Positions 1 to 11,089 of a stretch of DNA of 64,000 nt are shown here, piece after piece. The position numbers and the translations under genes were made by a program. The stretch comes from Kwoniella bestiolae CBS 10118 (taxonomy: Eukaryota; Basidiomycota; Tremellomycetes; Tremellales; Cryptococcaceae). Location of the stretch: contig NC_089246.1 of NCBI RefSeq assembly GCF_000512585.2, positions 1,178,001-1,242,000 of the forward strand. Reading direction: 5' to 3'. The notes below the pieces were generated by a model. The model did not search any database. It had not been told where the DNA came from and saw nothing but the letters and a program-made list of their open reading frames with translations. Each line of letters begins with the position of its first letter. The stretch's first letter is position 1.

Positions 1-318
1 GTATGGCACGTCGTCAGACGGTATCGGCAGGTGCGAGTCGCACTCCATACCGCCAAAGAGACGATTGACGTAGCATCAGAGCTGTTGCCAAAATAAGACT
101 GTGGTAGCCAGCCATATATAGTTGTTTGAGAAATGCAATTGTCGCTGAGCGGACACCAGCCAGTAGGTAGCGCACTTTGGGGGCGCTCATCTTCTCAAAG
201 TAGATGACAGACGATTGAGGCTGTTTCAAACGGAGAATCCAAAATTATATATTATATGACACACAGGATATATATTCAACCTTCGTATGTATGTTTAACA
301 AGCCTATGATACTGCACT
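1..318. other. Left edge, no supported gene
   Basis: Only a short minus-strand open frame (about 70 codons, positions 14-229) lies here. It has no recognisable motif, so I do not call it. The stretch may contain the 3' region of the small membrane-protein gene that ends at 319. Confidence 0.4.
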
Positions 319-1058
319 TTAAACTACCCCTTGCTGGAGGATCGTCTTCAGACCAGCTTTGACGACTTCGTCCCAATCTAGCTCACTGACCACCTTGTTC
401 ATCCTCGATTCGATATTCCCAGCTAGCAGGAGACTGAGCTCTTTGTTTCCGCCTGTAGGAGCTTCAGGCGCAATCAGGAAAGCTCGGTAGTAAAATACCC
501 AGATGAATGTCAAGGATGTGGCGAGGAGACCGATGTTCTGTAACGTCGAAAGAGAGCATCAACCCAGGTCTATATGTTGATCCGATAACATGCGCAGGAT
601 GGGGCATGATGGGAGGAGGTGGGTGTAGGCTCCTCTAACAGGTGCACTCCGAGTACGAAGGAGAAACAGAGGATATCAACCACAATAAGGATGTTACGAC
701 TGCCGTACCCTCGATTAGCCCATCCGTAGTTCCATGGGAAGGTGCATATCAGGTTTGATATGATACCCACAAGGTCACATAGTCCCAAAAGTAGAAGATG
801 AGAGCATTTAGCAAGAGGAGGGGAGTGAACAAGGCAGCTTTTGACACAGGTTCAAATGATAAGTCATGCGCAGATCTATCTTCTAGAAGGTGAGGGAATA
901 CCGCACTTACTGAAGGCAAGCAACATCCCAGAATCGTCATCGCTGCTTGAAGACGTGTCGGATCGTTTGGAGCCTTCGCCGCACGAGCAAGCTATCTGAG
1001 AGACACTTTCTTTGGGTTTACTATCGTTGTTGGTAGATGGCATGGCGTTCTGGGTCAT
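319..1058 (-). CDS. Small multi-pass membrane protein, unrecognised
   Basis: At least three separated minus-strand segments read as membrane protein. One contains the hydrophobic run 'ALFTPLLLLNALIFYFWDY' (about 760-850), one 'ILIVVDILCFSFVLGVHLL' (about 640-700), and the last 'FIWVFYYRAFL' followed by a soluble tail ending 'KTILQQGVV' with its stop at 319. A donor near 910 (GTAAGTGCGG) and an acceptor near 850 (caaaag) join a Ser/Asp-rich N-terminus to the first hydrophobic run in frame. A second intron ends at the acceptor 'cgttacag' near 541. The exact donors of the later introns and the start (ATG at 1058 or 1043) are uncertain. An alternative frame of the first exon (around 960-1000) also looks coding. 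I do not recognise the family; three or four membrane spans and an ER or other endomembrane location are inferences. Confidence 0.45.
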
Positions 1059-1925
1059 CGACGTTATGTTATGCAAATCAATAAAATGGAAGTTTTCAAT
1101 GAAGGATGAATCGCGAGGCTCACGAACAGAGAATCGTCGCTAGAGGAACTGGTATATCATCATCAGGCTAATTTATGAATCGCATACGCTCTGTAACTTG
1201 TAGCATTTGCGACGAGTCAAGTGATGCACACTCCCGTGACGTATCAAAATCTTGATTTGGATTTGTACAAAAACCTTCGACCACGCACTCTGGTCCTCAA
1301 CAGATTGAAACTCGAATTCGATGGTGATGATAATGCGACGTCGAAAGGAATGTATTTGGTTTTAATGTCTACGTATGGATCATGAGCGGATCTTGACTTA
1401 CCACCCCGATGTGGATGTTTTTCAGCTGTAGACGGCGAGGTTGGGAGGGACAGCAAAGAACCACGGCAATCAGTAACGTACAGACGGGCGAGCTTATGGT
1501 AAGTGAAATATTTCGATCCTGCTCTTGCGTTTTCCGGTGCTGTTTTGCCCCTGCCCCCATAGGAGAGGCTCTGGCACCGGCTCCCTGATAGAAGTGATGG
1601 GTCGACTGCAGCGTCTTACAAGATTACGTGTCATCCTGCATGATTCATTATACAGTCCCTACACCTCTCTCAGTGACGTCTCGCTGTCCGCTGTCATTTT
1701 TCTAGCTGACAAACTGATCTCGAATCACAAATGCATGACGATCTTCTTCCCACCTTGACTTCCAATTTGCACGTCCATCTCCCCCGCCGCGCCACCTACG
1801 CATCTGTTCCAATCCACCACTTTCAACAGTGCCCTCATAACCTCCGACATCGCCTTCGGGCTGAGAGAAACTTCGATTCCCTCGATCGAAATATCTGCTT
1901 TGGCCTCCTGATGAACACAGCTCCC
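1059..1925. other. No supported gene
   Basis: Several short open frames exist on both strands (for example minus 1244-1456 and plus 1525-1758). None shows a motif, credible splice pairs or a good start context. It may hold promoter and UTR sequence of the two flanking minus-strand genes. Confidence 0.4.
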
Positions 1926-2422
1926 CTATTGACCGATAGCCAAAACTTGTACCCAGAGGAAACACACCCCGAGAAGGACGAGGCAAATCGCCAAGATCTG
2001 TCTACCGGTTTTTTCGTCGGGTGTCCATTCTTTGTGGGTCCTGAATAGCGGACAGCCTGATACATGGAGCGAATGGGTTAGTGTGCTCATGAACACGAAG
2101 GTGGATGTACCGCTGTAGAGCAGTAGGAAGATGAGGGTGAATATCCCTCCGCTGCGTTACGTCGAGCATGAAATATAAATTAAAGTATCGTTAGTCGAAG
2201 AACGAATCGTGCGGTGTAACGTGCGACTTACAGACCGTATTGTTTCCGGTTCACCTCGCACATGAAGGAAGAGGAGGAGGACCAAACTCAGAGGCACAAA
2301 GATAAAGCCTGACGTATTGCAAGTGGGGATGAACTTAATCCATTCACTCGATCAGCATCTCTCTCGGCAATTCGCAACCCGAAGAAGAGACTTACAAAAA
2401 CAAGTAATTTCGTCACCTTCAT
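1926..2422 (-). CDS. Small membrane protein, unrecognised (5' end uncertain)
   Basis: The last exon (about 1926-2150) encodes two hydrophobic spans, 'FTLIFLLLYSGTSTFVF' and 'ILAICLVLLGVCFLWVQVL', joined by a short polar loop with 'CPLFRTHKEWTPDEK'. An intron (donor GTAAGTCGC near 2230, acceptor taacgcag near 2151) links it in phase 2 to an upstream exon. That exon can be read two ways. One frame gives 'MCEVNRKQYGL', joining smoothly. The other gives a further hydrophobic run, 'GFIFVPLSLVLLLLFLHV', but would need the weak donor GTCTGT. The first exon may begin at ATG 2422 (MKVTKLLVF) or further upstream near 2690. Two or three membrane spans are seen; function unknown. Confidence 0.4.
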
Positions 2423-2831
2423 CTGGACTCTGTTCGTTCTTGACGCCACTACAGCTACATGATCAAGTGTGCGATCCGGGTGGATTGGCCATCTTGGAGG
2501 ATTGTTGAGTCATGTATGTGTAATTATATGGACAACAAGATGATGAATAGTTGTGTATAACAGGACATTGTAGGGTTGAGAAACGCATCGTGAATTGATT
2601 GATGGAAGGATGCGAAGAGAAGAGAAGGTTCATACAGGGCACGTCGAATTCTGTACCTATGTCCATGCACGTACACCTCGCCTGTGAGCCATGAGGTTGA
2701 AGGGGCACGGACCCCGTTTGCGACTCCGACAGAATGCCACATCCATCCTCCGCTGTCTTATACGATCTGACAGCGATGAGTATGCAGAGACAATGCATGA
2801 TGACTATAGCTACAATACAAACCCACCGAAT

Positions 2832-4988
2832 CTAATCCTCAAACCGTATATGATTCCCCTCCTGCACCCTATCAGTCGGAGCAGGCTCAACACCCAACCA
2901 AATCCTTCCAATCTCCTTCGGCAGATCCACCCAAACGCCCCCATACTCCTTCCAAGACCCCATAACACGATCTACCTCCTCCTTGTACCGTCTAATATCA
3001 TCTACCTCTATATTTGATAACTCATGCGAAGGTATACGCAAACTCATAAAATCCCTTGAAGGGATAGCCATCCTTTCTCCGTTAGACGACCAGATGTCCG
3101 TGATCTGATCAGCTAACGACTGCATGATTAGCCTCGTATGCAATTCATTCTTCGTCAGTGGATGGGGTTCCACATGCGGATCATAGCTGTGTGCATTTGA
3201 GGATGTATTATTAGGTGAGGGGTAGGGAAAGGGCGAGATTGGAGATAAGATCGAAGGGAATGGGTCGGTACTTGGATATCGGGGTGAGGGGAACATTGCT
3301 GAAAAGTGATTGACGATCACTCGTCTAGCTTTGATGGATTTGGCGAAGTTGCCAACTTCCTCTGGTGTGGAATGACCCCTACTTAAAGCTTTCTTCTGGA
3401 CCTCTAGACGCTTCTCGTTATCTTTTGCTAGTATATCCCCCTGCGAAATGTGGTCATGGCCATTACCATTCTGATGTGTGTGATCCACCTTGTTATCCGA
3501 GGGTTTATGGAAGAACAGTCTATCCCTTTTCGCTTCTAGGGAAGGCTCCAGATCTTTCTTACGTATCTTCATACCTTTATCACCTCGTTGGACATCATGC
3601 GGTATATGTCCATTGGTGCACTCATGTACTAACAGACTGGGATCCTCACACATTTTCTGGAAAGTGGGGTTTTCGGTACCTCCTGAACAGTCACCGAATA
3701 TGACTAATTTACGAGGCGATACCCCAGATGGCGGTGGTGGATGTATCACATCACCCGAAGGTAGCGTATATGGAGGTGGTGGTGGGAGTGAAGTGAGATG
3801 CGAGAGGAGGGATAGAGGGTGTTTTATTGGTGGGTCGAGGGATGCGAGTGCGTCTGCATTTGACTTGAGCAGAGGTATGAGAGTAGATGTATCGAGCTGT
3901 ACACGTGGTATGGGCTCTTCCAGCACATATCCTAGTGATGGTACTAGATTTGTATCAAAAAGTTAGCTCAGCTCGTATCGTACGATTATACTGATGCAGA
4001 TTTACATCCTTCTTGGAATTTCAGACAAAGCTTGACACCCAGCACTCACCTCGATGGTGTATAGGACCAGCCTTGACACTCCATCCTTTCCCGCCCCTTC
4101 CATTCCCCTGCTGCAATATATCCTCCCACACACCATCTCCATTCGCCACGAAATCCATCCCAACAGCTTCGTTACTATGCAAGTTCTCCTCTTCACAGTC
4201 CAGCGACGGTTGCTCTCCCTGTTCTAGAATCTCATGTATCGCAAATACCCCAGCAAGGTTTATCGAGGTGACACTCAACGTCGTCCTGATCAACTTCCGT
4301 ATACCGGCTGGACCATATATGTGAAAAGTCGCTTTCTTCTTTTTACCCAATTTAGCGAGCTCTTCATTCTCTCCTGGTTTCACTCCTACGCCTGACATTA
4401 TAGTCATCATTATTGCTACTAGACCCAGGGTATGATCGGCATGCATGTGAGTTATGAATATCCGGGAGATGTTGGCTATTCGTAGGGAGGATTGGTGGAG
4501 GCGCATGAGGGTGCCATCGGCGGTGTCGAACACTGCGACAACAAAGGATACGAGAGTCAGTATCGCATTTGCTGACGAATAGACTATGAGGGAGAGGATA
4601 GTAACGCGGAGTCATGCTTGGTATGAAGGGCACCTTGACTCTGGCCGACTGGGGATCGCACATGGAAAGCTTAAGATCGTAAGCCGTACTCACGCAATAT
4701 TTCATTCCCGAAATCGACAGCCAAAGATGAGCAATTCCGGCTCAGTATCGGTCCACCACCTATTTTAGACTAGAGAGGTCAGCTAAATCTCACAAAGAGC
4801 TGGAACTTCCACCGGAATAACTTCAAAGACGTACCACTACTTGTGCCGAGCTATGAGTCGATCGATTGTATTGTCAGCCTTCTGGCCCTTTGCGCTCGAT
4901 GCTTCCAAGTGGAGAGATCACCCACAAAAGTCACTGATACCGGCGGCAGAGGCTTAGCCTTCTGTGTGTTCCTAGACTGAGGATCCAT
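2832..4988 (-). CDS. tRNase Z (tRNA 3' endonuclease), ElaC type
   Basis: This metallo-beta-lactamase-fold endonuclease removes 3' trailers from pre-tRNA. The N-terminal strand reads 'VSVTFLGTSSGGGPILSRN'. The zinc-binding HxHxDH motif is in 'ITHMHADHTLG' (exon 4, 4050-4532). Further features are 'VIFGDCSGG', the 'LLVHECT' segment and 'GHSTPEEVGNFAK', all typical of ElaC/ELAC1. The layout matches a short-form enzyme with one catalytic domain. Five exons are read: 4926-4988, a 16-nt micro-exon 4835-4850, 4694-4759, 4050-4532, and a large last exon to the stop at 2832, whose acceptor lies just upstream of 'YVLEEP'. The protein is longer than usual for a short form because about 90 residues rich in Lys, Asp and His lie between 'VHECT' and 'GHSTPEE', and another Ser/Pro-rich insert follows 'NHFSAMFPSP'. 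It is divergently transcribed from NOP56. Nuclear and/or mitochondrial location cannot be read. Confidence 0.9.
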
Positions 4989-5517
4989 GATGCAGCTCTA
5001 TGATAGTCTTGTGTGACCAGAATGCAGAATGAATGCTGATACCAAGACATATACTATCTATAGTTGTAAATGGACCTGTACGGTGGAGGATGAGCATGAG
5101 TTGCTGCATTTCAGTTTGATGCACTCACTCTTTTGGTCTGACGACATCATCTCGATCGGAGGTTGAACCGGTGAGATCAACGGGATCAAATACACGTGAC
5201 TGTGAGGTGTCAATCATGAAAAAGGGTAGGATGAAATAAGGAAAACGTTTGGAGGTTTTTTCTTTCTTTTCGGATCCAGAGAGCAACGAGATGAAATTTC
5301 ATTTGTGCGTAGACAAATTCAAGGACAAGTAGATATACTCGTATACACATCACATCTCACCGGGTCAGTCATCATTGCATAGACGAGATTTATTGTTGTT
5401 GGTACACCTAGACAAATACTCAGTCCCAGCAACCTACTGTCAATCACCGAAAAAACAACTACAAATTCGAACCCTCTCAAGTCGGGTCACATCCATAGTA
5501 GAATATCACCCTTCGCC
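4989..5517. promoter_or_regulatory. Divergent intergenic region tRNase Z / NOP56
   Basis: This stretch between two divergently transcribed RNA-processing genes must hold both promoters. The last 200 bases before the NOP56 ATG are pyrimidine- and A-rich leader sequence. No discrete element was recognised. Confidence 0.5.
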
Positions 5518-7619
5518 ATGTCCGGCTCACTCACCCACATCCTCTTCGAAGGAGCCTCAGGATATGCCTTGTTCACCGTATCGATGCAAGAGGAGATTGC
5601 CGCCAAGTCAAAGCAGCTCCAAGAATCCATCAACGACATCACCATCTTCTCAAGGATGATTCAACTGGCATCTTTCCTACCCTTCACATCTGCCGCTCAA
5701 GCTCTCGAAAATGCCAACGATGTATCCGAAGGTATCCTCAACCCCCACCTCAAGAACTTGTTGAACTTGATCGTTCCTAACAATGCTGGGAAATCCAACA
5801 AGAAGCAATCTGCCATTTTGTTGGGTGTAGCCGAACGAGGATTGGCAGGTGCGATTCAAGGTGAACTGGGTATTCCCTGCGATACCTCTGAGAGAGCATT
5901 GGAGTTGATCAGAGGTGTGAGATTACACCAGGAGAAAATCTTGATCAAGGGGGGTATGCAAAAAGGGGATGTTGCCGTTGCGCAATTGGGTTTGGGTCAT
6001 TCCTACTCAAGAGGAAAAGTGAAGGTGTGTTTAAATGTCCCCCTTATACCATTGAACCCAAATCTTTATATCCGCAATCCTTTCGTATTCTTCCTTACTC
6101 ACACCTCCCTTCGATGTTCCGTCAGTTCAACGTCAACCGATCCGACAACATGATCATCCAAGCCATCTCCCTCTCCGATCAACTTGACAAAGATCTCAAC
6201 ACTTTCTCAATGAGAGTGAGAGAATGGTACGGATGGCATTTCCCAGAACTGTACAAGCTCGTTCCCGACGCTCATCAATATGCTACCCTCGCTGTATTGA
6301 TTGGAGATCGAACGAAGATAACTGAAGATCTGTTGGAAGAGATGCAAGCTATATTAGATGACGATGAGACCAGGGCGAGAAATGTTTTGGACGCTGCTAG
6401 AGCTTCTATGGGATCAGACATCAACGAAATTGATTTGATCAATATCTCAAACTTCGCTGAGAGGGTTGTCAAGTTGGCCGAGTACAGAAAGAGCTTGAGA
6501 AGGTATCTGGTGGAAAAGATGAATGTTGTGGCTCCCAATTTGTCGGCTTTGATTGGAGAGACGATTGCTGCTAGGTTGATCTCTCATGCGTGAGTATCTC
6601 TTCCGACTTCCTGGTGATTTGTCATACTACAACCCTATCAACTTTGTCTTAGCATAGCTGACATCTTGAATCATGAAACAGCGGTTCCCTCACCAACCTT
6701 GCCAAATACCCCGCCTCCACTGTCCAAATCCTCGGTGCCGAGAAAGCTCTTTTCCGAGCTCTCAAGACAAAGGGTAACACCCCTAAGGTGAGTCAACAAT
6801 TTTCTGTATAGTAATACGAACAAAACAAGCTGACATTCTTGTGCTATTAGTACGGTCTCATCTACCACTCCACTTTCATCGGTCGAGCCGGTACCAAGCA
6901 CAAGGGACGAATCTCCCGATTCCTCGCCAACAAATGTTCTATAGCGTGCAGGATCGACTGTTTCTCCGATGTACCTACCAACAAGTTCGGAGAGGCCTTG
7001 AGAGCGCAAGTTGAGGAGAGGTTGAACTTCTTCGAGGTGGGTTGACTCTTTCGTCTGTCAATAAAATCTCAAATATCAGTTCTCCACGAGAACCACTCGT
7101 CCTTCGTCAGATGGAAGGCTACTTCATCCTGAAGAACGGGACACAAAATGCAAGAATCATCACTGACATCCTCACTCACACACACAGACCGGCGCACCCG
7201 TATCTAAAAACTCCGAAGCAATCCAAAAAGCCCTTACAGCCATAGCCGCCGATCTAGGGGACGACGACGACGAAGACGATGACGAAGAGGGGGACGTAAA
7301 GGAAGATGACATCGCCGAAGCGGTCAAACAAGTAGAGAAGGACCAAAAGGAATCCAAGAAATCGAAATCTAAACAACCATTAGATCCAGAATTGGCAGCT
7401 ATTGCTGGTGGTCTACCTGTGAATGTCGCTTCGTCTACCCCGTCGAAGGAGAAGAAAGAGAAGAAGGATAAAAAGGAGAAGAAGGAGAAGAGGAAGTCTG
7501 AGGCTATGGATGTTGATGGTGAGGAGAAGGAGAAGAAGGAAAAGAAGAAGGAGAAGAAGGAGAAGAAAGATAAGGAGGAGAAGAAGGATAAGAAGAAGAA
7601 GAGGAAGTCTGAGGCTTAG
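5518..7619 (+). CDS. NOP56: NOP56, core protein of box C/D snoRNPs
   Basis: A nucleolar scaffold that, with Nop58, Nop1 and Snu13, forms the box C/D snoRNP guiding rRNA 2'-O-methylation and early processing. It starts 'MSGSLTHILFEGASGYALF', matches the NOP5NT domain, and continues into the Nop domain with hallmark segments 'RVREWYGWHFPEL', 'ISHAGSLTNLAKYPAST' and 'GAEKALFRALKTKGNTPKYG'. Five exons are read: 5518-6024, 6126-6589, 6682-6787, 6851-7036 and 7188-7619. Together they give 564 codons plus stop, in frame throughout, which is a normal length. The C-terminus is an acidic stretch followed by a long KKE/KKD repeat tail, as in other Nop56 and Nop58 proteins. 'GSLTNL' and the N-terminus favour Nop56 over Nop58. 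Confidence 0.95.
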
Positions 7620-7883
7620 GGGGTTTATTTTCGCATTTACATTTTGATCATTTAGCAGTTTATCATCCTTTTTAGTTTTAGATTCAGTTTTGCCTTTGTG
7701 TGCTCGCATGGATATATACCCTTCGCGTGGTCGTGATCAGCCCATTCATACAAATACAACAACTAATCTTACGAACATTTTACGAATATGAGATTAGGAC
7801 ACAAGAGAAAGAGACAAATACTAATCTGACTGATCCACACCAACAGAATACATTCCAGACCATCTATACTTCCTGGAGAAACC

Positions 7884-8349
7884 CTACTGACCCGCAGAGT
7901 TGTTCCTCATCATCTGAATCTGAGAAGACTTGACATCCCCCCCAACCCAAACAGGTAAATTCCCCTCAGACCTCCTCCTCATCTCCCCACCCAAAGCGCA
8001 GACCATCCTCCTAGCCTCATCAACAGCCTCCTCGAGCGGAGCTACCAAATCGGAATCCACAGATGTACCGCCAATATCGAAGTCTACTGATAGGGCTCGG
8101 GCGGATTGCAGCGCGTCCATTCGTGTGGAGAGGACGAGGAGCCATTGGGTGTGTGCGAGGGAGAGGTCGGGTGGAGAGAATGCTGCGATTCGGGATGGGA
8201 GTTAGCTCATTGCGTGACTGAATGAGGGTAGCGACCGGGGAGAGTGAAGGACGAGGAGAAGGGCGAGAAGAAGAAAGAGAAGAGGGTAAAAACTCACGAG
8301 CGAAGTTGGTTTGACCTTCTCTGACTAGCAAGGATGAAGTGGCTGGCAT
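7884..8349 (-). CDS. Small conserved-looking protein of unknown function
   Basis: Two exons are joined by a GTGAGT donor near 8297 and a 'cgaatcgcag' acceptor near 8184. The protein is about 116 residues. It starts 'MPATSSLLVREGQTNFAPF' and has 'SPPDLSLAHTQWLLVLSTR', a helix-rich centre with many Ala/Glu/Arg, and a short tail ending 'MMRNNSAGQ'. There is no signal peptide or membrane span. I do not recognise the family. The start is fixed by an ATG preceded by a CA/A-rich leader that includes a TTTG repeat. Confidence 0.6.
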
Positions 8350-8399
8350 TGTGGGGTATTGAAAATTGGTTTGGAAGTTTGTTTTTGACAGTTGGTTAG

Positions 8400-8446
8400 T
8401 TGTTTGTTTGTTAGATTGTTCGTTTGTTTGTTTGTTTGTTCGTTTA
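8400..8446. repeat. Interrupted (TTTG)n simple repeat
   Basis: On the plus strand TTTG/TTCG units run for about 45 bases. They lie in the 5' leader of the small minus-strand gene starting at 8349, so the transcript would carry an AAAC/CAAA-rich leader. Confidence 0.8.
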
Positions 8447-9521
8447 ATCTGGTCGTGTAGTTGATGAAGCTGAACAGAATTCAGTAAGAAGCTCAAGCTA
8501 TATATACCTTTTCGCAGCTATGTCACGACTATCAAACGGATTAATCAGTCCGAACATGGTGAAAGGATAGTGACACCATCCTTTTACCTCATCAGGACTA
8601 AAAGCACCAAAGGATGCGTAAGGAGTCAGACGATCGACCTAATCCGGGCGATCGGATTAATCGGTAGATCCTACTAAAGGGAGCGGACTTTTAATGGGTT
8701 CAGTCCATTATGATTTGCAGAAAGGGTTACATACGCGTGGATGGTAGATCACTTGAAAAGATGCTTTTGGATATGATCCACCTCGGGCAGGAGTAAGAGA
8801 AAAGGTAAAAGCATTCAGCCCGGTCAGTATTGTAATTTTCGTGCCGTTTTTCTTGACGGGATTGATCAAATACGGTTAATGTGATTCCACAACAATCTCG
8901 AAAAACGACGTCAGGTCAGTCCGAAACATGATACTTCTTAATCACATCGAGTGCTCTTCTGGCTTCCATGGATGTAAGTAGAACATACCCGAACAATCCA
9001 ATCACACTGTGAGACTTCGTATCGCGGGTCTCGTGTCAAGCAAGACAAAAAACAAAAGACGCCTCAAATCACATTTGCCACTCTACCATCAACAGCTGAA
9101 AACACCACAACAATAGGAAGGAAAGGCGGAGTTTACCGCCATCTTCTTCAAGTGGAGGTTGTCCACCTTTTCGACTTCTTTTTGTCTTGTAACGTGCACA
9201 AACAGCATGGTATCCCTGATGTTTGCTCCTTCTTTCTTTCTCTTTTTGATCCGCTCATTTGATACTTACTTCATTGTTGTCCTAGTATCAGCTCTGACCC
9301 TGAAGAATGGCAGCCAGCATCATGTCCCATAGTAAAATTCTCAATGATGGTCCTAAGACTGCCCCCCTTCAACGGAATTTTGAATCTTCTTCTCGTTATC
9401 CTAGTGCTCGATTGATCATCACCTTCACTTACCATCCACCATGACATACTAAACTCTGACCTCTTGTCACTTTTGAGACTCAACAGTCACCTACCATAAC
9501 AGCATAACAGTCATTGTTATC
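8447..9521. other. Intergenic region, nothing recognised
   Basis: About 1.1 kb separates a minus-strand gene and a plus-strand gene, so it holds two divergent promoters. A 70-codon minus frame at 9271-9483 has no motif and I do not call it. One ACGCGT lies near 8732. Confidence 0.5.
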
Positions 9522-10841
9522 ATGCTCCCCCTCATCGCCCTTCTCATACTTGCCCTCCCACCCACCCAAGGACTAAATGACAACCTAACAGGCCCAGGCC
9601 TCGCATGGCCCAACCAACTCTGGGTACCCACAGGCGGCTTCACAGCTCCCGGAACAACACTCTCCTCATACTACACCTGGGGACCTGATCCCATCATCCC
9701 TCCCGCCAACTCATCGGGGATATGGGATATCCCCTTCCCCTTCATCCCTATGTTATGGGGCTGTACCCAATCCTACATCGAGCCGTTTCAACGAGCATTA
9801 TGGTCCAACTTCTCCAATGCCACGCTCACCCCCAGGAGAGAGATACTGGGCTTCAATGAGCCAGATCATCCGCAGCAGGCTGCGTGTACCCCCCAAGAAG
9901 CAGCGAGGGTATGGAGGGAGGTGTTGGAACCGTTGAGGTATCAGGGGTATAGGGTTGGTAGTCCCGCTGTTACTAGTGGTGAGGCGGGGAGGAAGTGGAT
10001 GAGGGATTGGTACGAGGCTTGTATGGGGGGGTGTAAGCCGGATTTCCTAGCTTTGCACTGGGTGAGTGTGGTCGGCGGCTCTCCTTGAGACTACTGTATT
10101 GTCATGCAGACGAATCGGAGACTAGTGGTTCTGAGAAGGACCAGTCAAGCTGAATGGTGCTCGAGGATAGTACGACCTCGTCCCTCAGAACTTCATAGAG
10201 CACATCCAATACTACCATAACACCTACAACCTCCCAATATGGGTAACAGGTAAGTCGAAGCCCAACCCTCCTCTTCCATTCATGCAATCCTAAATTCACT
10301 TATCATCATCTTGACTCCAACTTCGCACCAGAATACGCCTCTCAAAACTTCTCAGTCTTCAACCCCTCCACAGGGCAATACGATAATCAAGCGACTTACG
10401 TGGAAGTACAAAGGTTTATGGATATTACTACAGCGTATATGCAGTCTGTTGATTGGGTTGAGAGGTGGTTCTGGTTTGGAGCGATGTACGAGATGGCAAG
10501 TCAACACCGTATTCTTCCTTATAAATCACAACACCCACCCTAAAGAACCCCTCCAATAACTTCTGACCCTTGCTCTTTGGATCAAAGAGAAAGAAGAAGA
10601 GAGGGCAAAACTAACATTGTCTATGATCGACCGACAGCAAGGCGTCAACGAGCTAGATTGTCTATTCGACCCTTCTGGCAAACCCAATCGCACAGGCGCA
10701 CTGAACGAGCTGGGCGTACAGTACGCCGGGTCGAATGGGAGCGTATCGGTGGGACAGCAATTATCGTCAGGTGGTAGGAGGAGAATCGCAGATTGGAGTA
10801 GGTTCAGGTGGATCGACAGTCTTGGTAGTTTACTTTCATAA
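9522..10841 (+). CDS. Secreted GH128/Asl1-type glycoside hydrolase (putative beta-1,3-glucanase)
   Basis: The protein starts with a clear signal peptide (MLPLIALLILALPPTQG) and then shows the glycosyl-hydrolase catalytic-core fold seen in fungal Asl1 and GH128 endo-beta-1,3-glucanases. 'EILGFNEPDHPQQA' carries the acid/base Glu, and 'PIWVTEYA' the second Glu (nucleophile). 'WVERWFWFGAM' near the end is also typical. Exons 9522-10061, 10171-10249, 10332-10495 and 10638-10841 give 328 residues in frame. The third intron appears to start with GC (ATG|GCAAGT) rather than GT. A short Ser/Gly-rich tail follows the domain and no GPI signal is evident. The likely role is cell-wall glucan remodelling outside the cell. 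Confidence 0.85.
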
Positions 10842-11089
10842 AGTATCACCTCAGGCGGTTTAAGATCAGATAGAACTCGTTCAGCTCATCTCTATCTAGA
10901 ATCTCATATCGGACAAGTCAATGCAACCGTTGTAATATCTTATAATCATGGAATAATCATATTCATAAGCATGCAAAGAACTATAAAACGTAAACATAAG
11001 GAATCTACCAAAAAGTATAAAGAAGATGTACAACAGAAAGAAAATCTAGTATCAACCACTCAAGCCACCAGGGCTACTCCCACTCGTAC

